Shown piece after piece: positions 18,123 to 27,146 of a DNA stretch of 64,000 bases; within the stretch, counting starts at the first letter, position 1; each line of letters starts with the position of its first letter. Under the pieces are notes generated by a model. The model did not search any database. It was not told the DNA's origin and was given only the letters and a program-made list of their open reading frames with translations. A program made the translations under genes and the position numbers. Source of the DNA: Agrobacterium genomosp. 13 str. CFBP 6927 (GTDB lineage: Bacteria; Pseudomonadota; Alphaproteobacteria; Rhizobiales; Rhizobiaceae); the NCBI GenBank assembly GCA_900012615.1, contig LT009756.1, positions 715,730 through 779,729 on the forward strand, written 5' to 3'.

Positions 18123-19182
18123 CCGTCGCCTTGATCTCCTTCGGCTCGCGACCGGACTTCTCGTCGTAGCTCACCTTCACCGAATAATCGCCGGGATGCA
18201 GCGTCTCCTGATGCCCGGTGCCGTACCGTCCGGAAATTTCCTTTTGCGTGCCCTGAAGGTCCTTGGTCGTTTCGACGATATCGATCCGCTCCGCACCCGG
18301 TGCGGTGATCGCCAAAACACCCGCATCGAGGTCAATGTTGATTTCGGTGCGTTTTCCGGCGGTCACGGTGAAGGGCTGCTCCACCGTGACCTTGCCGAGA
18401 CGGGCGCGCATCACGAAATCGCCGGCGGGCATTTCCATGATTTTGCCGGTGCCGTAAATGCCGTTGATGGTCTGGCGGGTGCCATCCAGCGTCTCCTTGG
18501 CTGAAAGCGCCTCGAAACGGATATCGTCCGTCTCCACCGCCTTGCCGCCCTGCGCATAGACCGCTTTGGCGACAACCACGCCGCTCGGGATGACGAGCTC
18601 GTGGCTGATCTTTTCGCCCGCCTTGACGGCAAGCGTTTCCTGCGCCCGTGCCGGGCCGATGCTGCCGGTGAGGAGCACGTCGCCCGCGGGTACGAAGACC
18701 GTGTTCTGGCCGTAAACGCTATCCTTGAAATCGCCCTTGGTGATGTCGGTCTTTGCCTGCGTTTCCACATCGCCGCCGGGACTGCGTTTCGGCACGACAG
18801 TCAGTTCCGCCGCGTTGAAATTAACCTTCGGCCTCGCGACGCTTCCGTCCTTCACCTCGAAGGCTATTTCGCTGATGACATTGCCGAGCGCCGCGACGCC
18901 GACATATTTGCCGGCGGGCAGCTTCGCCTCGAAAGTGGCGTCATAGGATCCGCCGGCATTGACATCGGTGCGCGCTCCGGCCCGGTCGGCCTTGTAGAAA
19001 TCCCATCGCACTTTGTCGCTGTTGCCCAGCGAGGGGCCGCCATCGAACATCACGGCGTCGGTCACGACATTAAATTGCGGTGCCGGCTCCTGCGCCCGCA
19101 ATGGCGACGGCAATGCTGCCATCAGAAGAACGGCGGAAACGACATGCATTGAAAAAGAAGCCGTTCGCATCATGGACCCCAT
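18082..19182 (-). CDS. Periplasmic repeat protein of unknown function
   Basis: About 366 residues. A signal peptide (hydrophobic stretch ending near PLRAQE) is followed by three or four related beta-rich units of the type AGxYxVxxxxG...VxxG, for example LPAGKYVGVAALGN, MPAGDFVMRARLGK and HPGDYSVKVSYDE. These look like PEGA or carboxypeptidase-regulatory-like folds. Starts at 19182, 19173 and 19170 are all possible; 19182 has GGGGG about 8 bases upstream. It is divergent from ccrM. I do not recognise the family, so no function is proposed. Confidence 0.75.
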   Translation of the reverse strand: MGSMMRTASFSMHVVSAVLLMAALPSPLRAQEPAPQFNVVTDAVMFDGGPSLGNSDKVRWDFYKADRAGARTDVNAGGSYDATFEAKLPAGKYVGVAALGNVISEIAFEVKDGSVARPKVNFNAAELTVVPKRSPGGDVETQAKTDITKGDFKDSVYGQNTVFVPAGDVLLTGSIGPARAQETLAVKAGEKISHELVIPSGVVVAKAVYAQGGKAVETDDIRFEALSAKETLDGTRQTINGIYGTGKIMEMPAGDFVMRARLGKVTVEQPFTVTAGKRTEINIDLDAGVLAITAPGAERIDIVETTKDLQGTQKEISGRYGTGHQETLHPGDYSVKVSYDEKSGREPKEIKATVKAAERTETNVPE

Positions 19183-19357
19183 TCGGATTACCCCCGTTAT
19201 TGCCGGTCTCCCTGCCGCACCGATAGGCGGAACAGGACAACCCGTTGTGCACAACGTTTTTACGGGACTTCGGGTTCCCCATGCGCCGCCGCAAATCCGC
19301 CATGCACGCTTCAACAGCCATTTATTTTGCATTTTCCGTGACTTGTTCAGGCTTTGA

Positions 19358-19377
19358 TAACCATCTTCGGTAACCAT
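19358..19377 (+). promoter_or_regulatory. Possible CtrA half-sites upstream of ccrM
   Basis: Two direct copies of TAACCAT (19358-19364 and 19371-19377) lie 13 bases apart, 24-43 bases before the ccrM start. TTAACCAT is the known CtrA half-site, and ccrM is a CtrA target in Caulobacter. Spacing differs from the full TTAA-N7-TTAA box, so this is tentative. Confidence 0.4.
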
Positions 19378-19379
19378 AA

Positions 19380-20561
<1,182 letters not shown>

Positions 20562-20660
20562 TCAAAAGCCGCAGAGGCTGGAGACCGACGATCCACCGCC
20601 CGCCCTTGTCAGGATACGTCTCCGTCCGGTTTAGTACCTTCAGTCCCGGATGGAGAACGA

Positions 20661-20697
20661 CCAACGCCCGGCACCTCGGTGTCGGGCGTTGGTATTT
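20661..20697 (+). terminator. Terminator after ccrM
   Basis: CCAACGCCCG at 20661-20670 pairs with CGGGCGTTGG at 20683-20692, with an inner CACC/GGTG stem, followed by TATTTTC. It is about 100 bases after the ccrM stop. Confidence 0.8.
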
Positions 20698-20832
20698 TCG
20701 AATATTTTATTTTAGCCAGACAAGTTTCGCGCAAGAGACCGGCCATAGTGTCTGATGCAAAGCAGTGGTTGTGAAAAACCGTTTCGGAAAGATCGCAGGA
20801 ACATTGCTGTCCCATGCCGCTTGCGGCAGGAC

Positions 20833-20879
20833 TGGCGCAGGCTGGAGACCGCCATTTCCGCCTGCGCCAATTTTCTTTT
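20833..20879 (+). terminator. Intrinsic terminator, possible 3' end of a small RNA
   Basis: TGGCGCAGGC at 20833-20842 pairs perfectly with GCCTGCGCCA at 20860-20869, followed by ATTTTCTTTT. Upstream is a further small hairpin (TGCCGC/GCGGCA near 20815-20828). No convincing ORF ends here. Confidence 0.65.
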
Positions 20880-21107
20880 CCGGGTTTTCACGGGCCTCTC
20901 CGACCCCGTCATGGCGCCTGCGCCGGGTTCCCCAGCCTTAACGATAGATGTCCTGCGCGTTACGGAAGATTAACGTGACGCTATACATGGCGGGGAGTAC
21001 ATATTCTTCCAGGCTGAGTGTCGCCGGCGACCAAAAAAATCGCGACGCGACGATGCGAGACAGCCGGATTCGCGGGCCATTGCGCGCGATGAATAAGGAG
21101 GCGTGCC

Positions 21108-21584
21108 ATGCGCTCGCTTTTCAAGACAGTCACAATAGCATCCTTCATTCTGGCGACGGCCACGGGCGGCGCTTTCGCGGCCGGACATTCGCATGGCGAA
21201 CATTCCGGCTCCGGCGGAATGCACAGTGAACGGTCCCATGATGTCGACCGGGGCGGGAGACATTTCTTCCGTCACAACGATGACGACCTGTTCATGAATG
21301 ACATGTACATGAACTATACCGGCCCTGCCGCTTACGGGCAGAGACCGCATCTGGTTCGTGTGCTTCATGAGCTGCGTGTCGCCGACCACCGGATCGATTT
21401 CGAACGCCAGCAGGGCAGGTTGAGCGCAGGCGCTTTCAACCGGCTCGAAAATGAATCGTCCGCAATCCGCACCCAGGCACTCAAAACCGCCGACATGCAT
21501 CATGGCTACCTTCCCATGAAGGCATTTAACACCCTTCAGGGCGAAGTCCGGCAACTTGATCGGAACATCGTCCGCATGAGCTGA
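21108..21584 (+). CDS. Secreted His/Asp-rich protein of unknown function
   Basis: 158 residues. A clear signal peptide (cleavage near GAFAAGH) is followed by a His-, Ser- and Asp-rich stretch (HSHGEHSGSGG, RHNDDDLF), which could bind metal. The last ~70 residues form two helical units with the pattern RIDFERQQGRLSAGAFNRLE and HGYLPMKAFNTLQGEVRQLD. This resembles the repeated helical motif of many proteobacterial periplasmic proteins (RI..Q...G.L...E...L). GGAGG about 7 bases upstream supports the start. It precedes a DegP-type protease, so an envelope-stress role is possible but not shown. Confidence 0.82.
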   Translation: MRSLFKTVTIASFILATATGGAFAAGHSHGEHSGSGGMHSERSHDVDRGGRHFFRHNDDDLFMNDMYMNYTGPAAYGQRPHLVRVLHELRVADHRIDFERQQGRLSAGAFNRLENESSAIRTQALKTADMHHGYLPMKAFNTLQGEVRQLDRNIVRMS

Positions 21585-21821
21585 CAGAGGCTTGCGGTCC
21601 TCACCTGACGAGGATCGGCCATGCTGCCGCAGATCGCGCCGGAGAGCGGTGACGGGGCGCGAACCCGCTCTCCGGCTCCAGGATTTCCCCACGGGGTCGT
21701 GCGGATTTCGAAAGAACGATTGGAAACTCAAAACCATGCGCCTGCCGGCTGCATGGGGTGCGGCCCCGCCTGCTCCCCTGACCGTCACGGCCGCAAGCAT
21801 GCCCTCGAAAGGAGAAACGTC

Positions 21822-23324
21822 ATGACCAGTATTCTTCGCAGATATCGCATCGCGGCTTTGCTTGGCGCGGCCTTTGTCGCCGCTCCGCTTGCGATGCCCG
21901 TCTTTCTGCACAACACACCCGCTTTCGCCCAGGCCGGATTATCGGCCATCCCCGGTCCCGTGACCTCGGGCGGCTCCTTCGCCGGCATCGTCGCCGCCGA
22001 CAAGCCGGCGGTGGTGACCATCACCACCGAAATGAAAACGCAGGAACAGGCGACGGACGATACGACGCCGTTTGACCAGCAGTTCCGCCAGTTCTTCGGC
22101 GAGCAGGGCATTCCCATGCCGCAACAGCGCCAGTCGCAGACTGCGGAAGCGCTGGGTTCCGGCTTCATCATCTCGCCGGATGGCTATATCGTCACCAATA
22201 ACCATGTCATCGATAATGCCACCGCCATCAAGGTGACGCTGGATGATGGCACCGAGCTTCCCGCCAAGCTCGTCGGCGCCGATCCGAAATCCGATCTCGC
22301 CGTCTTGAAGGTGGTTTCTCCCAGACCGCTCGCGGTCATTTCCTGGGGTGACTCGGACAGGCTCAAGGCCGGCGATCAGATCCTTGCCATCGGCAATCCC
22401 TTCGGCATCGGCACCACGGTCACGGCCGGCATCGTTTCTGCCCGTGGCCGCGATCTGCACAGTGGGCCCTATGACGACTTCATCCAGATCGACGCGCCGA
22501 TCAACCACGGCAACTCCGGTGGCCCGCTGGTCGATGTCGAAGGCAAGGTGGTCGGCATCAACACCGCGATCTATTCGCCGAATGGCGGCAGCGTCGGTGT
22601 CGGTTTCGCCATTCCCTCCGATCAGGCCCAGAATGTCGTCGTCCGCCTCATGAAGGATGGGTCGATCCAGCATGGCTTCATCGGTGTCCAGATACAGCCG
22701 GTGACGCCTGACGTGGCCAATGCCATCGGTCTGACGGCAGCGGAGGGCGCGCTGGTCGCCAGGGTCGACACCGGCACGCCGGCAGGCCGGGCCGGCATCA
22801 AGAGTGGTGATGTCATTACCTCTCTGGGTGGACAGGCGATCAAGTCGCCGCGCGACCTGTCGCGCATGGTTGCCGATCTGTCGCCCGGCCAGAAGGAACA
22901 TGTCACTGTCTGGCGCCAGGGAGAAAGCAGGGACCTGCTTCTGACCGTGGGAGGCAATGAAGGCCAGAGCGCGCAATCCTCCGCGGATAACGGTCAGCAG
23001 AAAGGCGACGCCTCATCGCAGTCCCTGCCGATGATCGGGATCGGGCTGGCCGACATCACCCCGGCGGTCCGCGAAGCCCTCAGCCTGCCGCAGGATGAAA
23101 AGGGCGCTATCGTCGAAAGTGTCGCGCCCTCGAAACCCGCCGCCGAGGCCGGCTTGCAGGCGGGCGACGTGATCGTCTCGGTCAATCAGGCGAAGGTGAA
23201 ATCGGCGGGTGACGCCAAGGCTGCGATTGCGCAGGCGGGCAAGGCAGGTCGCAAATCCGTTCTGCTGCTCATCCAGCGCGGCGATTCGCAAACCTATGTC
23301 GCCATCCCCTTCGCAAGGGGCTGA
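21822..23324 (+). CDS. degP: DegP/HtrA-type periplasmic serine protease
   Basis: 500 residues. A signal peptide (cleavage near AFAQA) is followed by the trypsin-like domain with the full catalytic triad: His in VTNNHVID near residue 127, Asp in KSDLAVLK near 157, and Ser in GNSGGPLV near 231. Two PDZ domains follow (about residues 285-375 and 410-495; GAIVESVAPSKPAAEAGLQAGD in the second), giving the DegP/MucD layout. It degrades or holds misfolded envelope proteins. The ATG at 21822 with GGAG at 21811-21814 is preferred; longer upstream starts precede the signal peptide. Rhizobia have several paralogs, so the exact symbol is uncertain. Confidence 0.93.
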   Translation: MTSILRRYRIAALLGAAFVAAPLAMPVFLHNTPAFAQAGLSAIPGPVTSGGSFAGIVAADKPAVVTITTEMKTQEQATDDTTPFDQQFRQFFGEQGIPMPQQRQSQTAEALGSGFIISPDGYIVTNNHVIDNATAIKVTLDDGTELPAKLVGADPKSDLAVLKVVSPRPLAVISWGDSDRLKAGDQILAIGNPFGIGTTVTAGIVSARGRDLHSGPYDDFIQIDAPINHGNSGGPLVDVEGKVVGINTAIYSPNGGSVGVGFAIPSDQAQNVVVRLMKDGSIQHGFIGVQIQPVTPDVANAIGLTAAEGALVARVDTGTPAGRAGIKSGDVITSLGGQAIKSPRDLSRMVADLSPGQKEHVTVWRQGESRDLLLTVGGNEGQSAQSSADNGQQKGDASSQSLPMIGIGLADITPAVREALSLPQDEKGAIVESVAPSKPAAEAGLQAGDVIVSVNQAKVKSAGDAKAAIAQAGKAGRKSVLLLIQRGDSQTYVAIPFARG

Positions 23325-23349
23325 GCCCCGGCTTTCGGGAAAACCGCAA

Positions 23350-23382
23350 GGAACGGGCAACTCCATCGGAGCTGCCCGTTCC
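23350..23382. terminator. Bidirectional stem-loop between convergent genes
   Basis: GGAACGGGCA at 23350-23359 pairs with TGCCCGTTCC at 23373-23382, with an inner CTCC/GGAG stem. It lies between the protease gene (plus) and the HAD gene (minus). T-tracts are weak on both sides. Confidence 0.6.
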
Positions 23383-23389
23383 ATCATTC

Positions 23390-24001
23390 TCAGACATCCA
23401 CACCGTGCGCCCGCAGGTCCTGCTTCAGCTTCTCGGCACCGGTAAAATGCACCGCCTGCCAGCCCGCAGCCTTAGCACCTTCCACATTCACCAATGTATC
23501 GTCGATGAAAATGCTGGCGGCGGGGTTAAGGCCGAATTCCTTCGCGTGCAGATCGTAGATCGCCACATCCGGTTTCAGGAGCTTCACGTCGCCGGAGACC
23601 GTCACGCCGCGCGGCAGCGTCAGGAAGGGAAACATCTTCTGCGCCTCGCGAAACGTGTCGGAGGCGAAGTTGGTCAGCATCGTCACGTCATGGCCGCTGT
23701 CGATCAGGGCAACCATGATGGCGACGCTGTCGTCATAGGAATGCGAGACCATCTCGTGCCAGAACTTGCGGAAGGCGCGGATATGCTCTTCCCGTTCCGG
23801 AAACTGTTCCATCAGCAACGCCTCGGCATCCTCCCAGCGGCGTCCGCGATCCTGTTCGAGGTTCCAGTCATGGGTGCAGACGTTTTCGAAGAACCATTTG
23901 CGCTCGTCGGCATCGGGAATGAGGCGGCTATAGGGAATATGCGGATCGTAATGGATCAACACCTTACCGATGTCGAATACGATATGCTCAATCTTAGTCA
24001 T
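23390..24001 (-). CDS. HAD-like hydrolase (YihX-type)
   Basis: 203 residues. Motif I reads VFDIGKVLIHYDP, in which the usual second Asp (DxD) is replaced by Gly, the same pattern as in the YihX/DhlB-like branch of HAD proteins. Motif II is MLTNFAS, the motif III lysine is in VKLLKPDVAIYD, and motif IV is SIFIDDTLVNVEGAKAAGW. Possible activity is sugar-phosphate phosphatase or dehalogenase; neither is shown. The start overlaps the mutY stop as ATGA, so it is coupled to mutY. Confidence 0.9.
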   Translation of the reverse strand: MTKIEHIVFDIGKVLIHYDPHIPYSRLIPDADERKWFFENVCTHDWNLEQDRGRRWEDAEALLMEQFPEREEHIRAFRKFWHEMVSHSYDDSVAIMVALIDSGHDVTMLTNFASDTFREAQKMFPFLTLPRGVTVSGDVKLLKPDVAIYDLHAKEFGLNPAASIFIDDTLVNVEGAKAAGWQAVHFTGAEKLKQDLRAHGVDV

Positions 24002-25110
24002 CGAAATTTCCTGCGTTCATCGAATGCGGATGGAATAGCTTGGGCGATGACTTTTTTCATCACCGTTGGCAACGCCTGTGCGTCAAGATTTGTAACCGGC
24101 TCCCACCATCCGTCATCCGGCCCGGTTTTGAGGCTATCCGGCACCTGCGCGCGATAGACGGTGAGCCGCAGTTCGAAATGGGTGAAGACATGCACGATGA
24201 CGCCCGCCGCCTGCCAACCGGCGGCAAAAGGCGCATGGCTCGCCTCCGTGCCGCCGTCCATGCGCGCGGTCCATGCCGTTGTCGGCACCTCGGTCATGCC
24301 GCCGAGAAGCCCGCTTTCGATGCGCCGCCGGAGCAGGATTTCACCGCTCGCATTCACCGCCACGAAGGCGGCCCCGAGCCGCACCGGCTTTGCCTTCTTC
24401 GCCGCCTTGACCGGAAAACGCTCCGGCTCGTCATGGGCAAGCGCAAGACAGTGGCCGTTGAACGGACAGAGCGCGCAGGCCGGCCGTTTCGGCGTGCAGA
24501 TCGTTGCGCCGAGATCCATCATCGCCTGGGCGAAATCGCCGGGCCGGTCGGAAGGGGTAAGCGCGGCCACCTTCGCTTTCATGGCGGGCTTTGAGCCGGG
24601 CAGGGGAGCATCGATCGCGAAGAGGCGGGAGATGACGCGCTCCACATTGCCGTCCATCACCGCCGCCTGCCGGTTGAACGCGATGGCCGCGACGGCGGCC
24701 GATGTATAATCGCCGATGCCGGGCAGTTGCTTCAGACCCTCTTCGGTATCCGGAAAGACGCCGCCATGCTCGCGCGCCACGGCTTCGGCGCATTTTTTAA
24801 GGTTGCGGGCGCGGGCGTAATAACCAAGCCCCGCCCAGGCTGCCATGACATCCTCGACCGGCGCCGCAGCCAGATCGCTGACGCTTGGCCAGGCGGCGAG
24901 AAACTTCAGGAAATAGGGTTTGACCGCCTGCACCGTCGTCTGCTGCAGCATGACCTCCGACAGCCAGACATGATAGGGATCGGCGCGTTTTCCCCGGGCC
25001 GCCATGGCGGGGGACGTGCGCCATGGCAGTTCGCGATGGTGCCGGTCATACCATGCGAGAAGTTGTTCCGCTGTCGGATGGGATATGTGTTGTCGCGCAT
25101 CTGTGTTCAT
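23998..25110 (-). CDS. mutY: A/G-specific adenine glycosylase
   Basis: 370 residues. MutY removes adenine mispaired with 8-oxoguanine. Visible are the N-terminal PWR segment (RELPWRTS), VMLQQTTVQAV, the helix-hairpin-helix LPGIGDYTSAAVAAIAF, the catalytic aspartate in VMDGNVERVISRLF, and the iron-sulfur cysteines in CTPKRPACALCPFNGHC (C-X6-C-X2-C-X5-C). The C-terminal third is the MutT-like domain that recognises oxoG. ATG at 25110 (MNTDARQ) is preferred; a longer start at 25203 is possible. The 3' end overlaps the HAD gene. Confidence 0.96.
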   Translation of the reverse strand: MNTDARQHISHPTAEQLLAWYDRHHRELPWRTSPAMAARGKRADPYHVWLSEVMLQQTTVQAVKPYFLKFLAAWPSVSDLAAAPVEDVMAAWAGLGYYARARNLKKCAEAVAREHGGVFPDTEEGLKQLPGIGDYTSAAVAAIAFNRQAAVMDGNVERVISRLFAIDAPLPGSKPAMKAKVAALTPSDRPGDFAQAMMDLGATICTPKRPACALCPFNGHCLALAHDEPERFPVKAAKKAKPVRLGAAFVAVNASGEILLRRRIESGLLGGMTEVPTTAWTARMDGGTEASHAPFAAGWQAAGVIVHVFTHFELRLTVYRAQVPDSLKTGPDDGWWEPVTNLDAQALPTVMKKVIAQAIPSAFDERRKFR

Positions 25111-25238
25111 CGCCGCTGAACATAGAGACGGCGCGGCAATCTGCAACAGGATACCCGTTGCGACGGCGTGGAAAACCGTATCCTGCAATGAGCGCTCTGA
25201 CATAGAATTCCCCCATTCGATTCAGGAGGAACGAACCC

Positions 25239-25703
25239 ATGCCAAACGCGCTGCTGGAAATGATACCCCCGCCGCTCCAGTACACTATCGGAGTTTTGCT
25301 GGCCCTGTGCCTGATCGGGTGGTTGCTGAACCATATCGGCCGGCTGTGTTTCGGGCATGAAAACAGCGTGGCCTTTGTGGTGGCGCGCCTGATCCGCGAA
25401 ATCCGCCAGCTGGAAAAGATGCGGGGAAAGCCCTCCCGCCGTTTTCGTATTCTCGAATCCGGTTTCTGGGCGATTTTCTGCCACGGCCTGTGGATATATC
25501 TGTCCGTCGTGCTGATCTGCATGTTGGTGATCGCCGCTATCTCGGATAAGCCGGGAATAGGACATCTGAAGATTTTGGCTGGCGGATATTTCCTCTTTGG
25601 ATGTTTGGCGGTCAGAATGATAAGCTTGGGGGCCTGCCGGGACTGGCGACGATTCCGGGCGCTGTTGCGCGGCGAAGAAGATGACGATGGCGCGACCGCT
25701 TGA
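25239..25703 (+). CDS. Small membrane protein of unknown function
   Basis: 154 residues. Hydrophobic segments at about residues 15-35 (YTIGVLLALCLIGWLLNHIG), 75-100 (FWAIFCHGLWIYLSVVLICMLVIAA) and 108-125 suggest three membrane helices, with basic loops between. A strong Shine-Dalgarno AGGAGGAA lies about 8 bases upstream. The C-terminus is acidic (RGEEDDDGATA). It is divergent from mutY and 27 bases upstream of the DciA-like gene. No family recognised. Confidence 0.75.
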   Translation: MPNALLEMIPPPLQYTIGVLLALCLIGWLLNHIGRLCFGHENSVAFVVARLIREIRQLEKMRGKPSRRFRILESGFWAIFCHGLWIYLSVVLICMLVIAAISDKPGIGHLKILAGGYFLFGCLAVRMISLGACRDWRRFRALLRGEEDDDGATA

Positions 25704-25730
25704 GGTCAATTGGCCTCTGTCGAGGAGAGC

Positions 25731-26252
25731 ATGAAGAAACCCGCAAATTCATTCCGCAAGGGCGTCGTGCAGATCGCCGAAGTCGCCAACGGCATCATGG
25801 ACCCCGTGCTGTCGAAACGGGCGGGCATCAACACGGCGCTGCTCGGCTCCTGGGACGAGATCGCCGGTGATGACTTCGCCGATTGCACCCGCCCGGAAAA
25901 GATCACCTGGCCGCGCCGCGACGAGGGGCCGGATCGCGGCGGTTATCAGCCGGGCGTGCTGACGATTGCCTGCGAAGGTGCACGCGCCCTGTTCCTCACC
26001 CATGCTCAGGGCGAACTGATTGCGCGCATCAACGGCTTTTTCGGCTTTCCGGCGGTGCGCCAGATCAGGATCGTGCAGAAGCCGGTCTCGCAAACCATCA
26101 CCCGCAGGCGCAAACCGCAGCCCCTGCGCGGCGATGCGGCAAAACGTCTCGATGACATGATGAATGGCATCGAGAGCGAGGCGCTGCGCAAGGCGGTGGA
26201 GAGGCTTGGCACGGCGGTGTTGCAGAAAAAGCCGGGGCGCAGGACGATTTGA
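25731..26252 (+). CDS. DUF721 / DciA-like protein
   Basis: 173 residues. The core SWDEIAGDDFADCTRPEKITWP and GVLTIACEGARALFLTHAQGELIARINGFFGFPAVRQIRIVQ match the DUF721 (DciA) family, thought to load the replicative helicase in bacteria that lack DnaC. A C-terminal helix follows. ATG at 25731 with GGAGAG immediately upstream is the preferred start; a TTG at 25710 is less likely. It is followed by a DsbA-like oxidoreductase and smc, an order common in rhizobia. Confidence 0.88.
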   Translation: MKKPANSFRKGVVQIAEVANGIMDPVLSKRAGINTALLGSWDEIAGDDFADCTRPEKITWPRRDEGPDRGGYQPGVLTIACEGARALFLTHAQGELIARINGFFGFPAVRQIRIVQKPVSQTITRRRKPQPLRGDAAKRLDDMMNGIESEALRKAVERLGTAVLQKKPGRRTI

Positions 26253-26381
26253 TGTGACGGCGCCGTCCTTGACTGGTCACAATTCTTTGACAAGAAGAGT
26301 TCAAAACCCCGCTTGTGATGAACAGGCCGTCGCTATATCGGAATCAACGGACAATAGAGTCTATTACCAACAGGTGCTTTC

Positions 26382-27062
26382 ATGCATTTTCCCGAACTGA
26401 CCATTTCCCGTCGCAGCCTTCTCGGCGGCGTTGCCCTTGCTGCCGTTGCCACGGCCCTGCCGTTCGCCTTCGCGCCCGGTATCGCCGAAGCGCAGGAACT
26501 GCCTGAATCCACCGGTGATGTGGATATGGCTGCGGTGCTGAAGCCCGGCCCGCTGCCGGAAGCGGCGCTCGGCGATGCCAACGCACCCGTCAAGATCGTC
26601 GAATATATGTCGATGACCTGCCCGCATTGCGCCAACTTCCACAACAAGACCTTTGACGAGATCAAGAAGAAATACATCGATACCGGCAAGGTCTATTTCG
26701 TCATCCGCGAATTCCCGTTCGATCCGCGTGCGGCGGCCGCCTTCATGCTGGCGCGCTGCGCACCGGAAGGTCAGTATTTCCCGTTCGTTTCCATGCTGTT
26801 CAAGCAGCAGCAGAGCTGGGCCACGGCACAGGATGCCCGTGCCGCCCTGCTGCAATTGTCGAAAATGGCCGGTTTCTCACAGGAGTCTTTCGAGGCCTGC
26901 TTGACGAACCAGAAACTTCTGGATGATGTGAACGCAACCATGCAACGCGGTGCGACGGAATTCGGCGTCAACTCCACGCCGACTTTCATCATCAACGGCA
27001 AGAAATATGCGGGAGACATGTCGGTTGAAAACATGTCGGCTGTCATCGACAAGCTGCTCTGA
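26382..27062 (+). CDS. DsbA-like periplasmic thioredoxin-fold oxidoreductase
   Basis: 226 residues. The N-terminus has a Tat-like signal (SRRSLLGG followed by a hydrophobic stretch and IAEAQE). The thioredoxin fold carries the redox site CPHC in MSMTCPHCANFHN (about residue 85), and the cis-proline loop NSTPTFIINGKKY near residue 200. It is of the DsbA/BdbD class that introduces disulfides into exported proteins. It is separated from smc by a strong terminator, so smc has its own promoter or depends on readthrough. Confidence 0.92.
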   Translation: MHFPELTISRRSLLGGVALAAVATALPFAFAPGIAEAQELPESTGDVDMAAVLKPGPLPEAALGDANAPVKIVEYMSMTCPHCANFHNKTFDEIKKKYIDTGKVYFVIREFPFDPRAAAAFMLARCAPEGQYFPFVSMLFKQQQSWATAQDARAALLQLSKMAGFSQESFEACLTNQKLLDDVNATMQRGATEFGVNSTPTFIINGKKYAGDMSVENMSAVIDKLL

Positions 27063-27080
27063 TCGCCGAACCCCAAGAGA

Positions 27081-27116
27081 AACGGGCGGCGGATACTTCC
27101 GTTCGCCCGTTTTTTA
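27081..27116 (+). terminator. Terminator after the DsbA-like gene
   Basis: AACGGGCG at 27081-27088 pairs with CGCCCGTT at 27104-27111, with an inner CGGA/TCCG stem, then TTTTTATT. It lies 19 bases after the stop and 35 bases before the smc start. Confidence 0.9.
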
Positions 27117-27146
27117 TTGCCTGTCTTCCGGCCGGAGCATGACGGC

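Larger units (their letters stand above)
20562..21107 (+). other. Gene-free 546-base region with two terminators
   Basis: Holds the ccrM terminator (20661-20697), a second terminator at 20833-20879 with no gene before it, and the leader of the 21108 gene. A short non-coding RNA between the two terminators is possible. Confidence 0.5.

Noticed and set aside
20795-20825. Weak EcfG-like match (GGAAC, then CTTG) upstream of the 20833 terminator
   Set aside because: The -10 element is not CGTT, so it does not meet the consensus that three other sites in this window match exactly.
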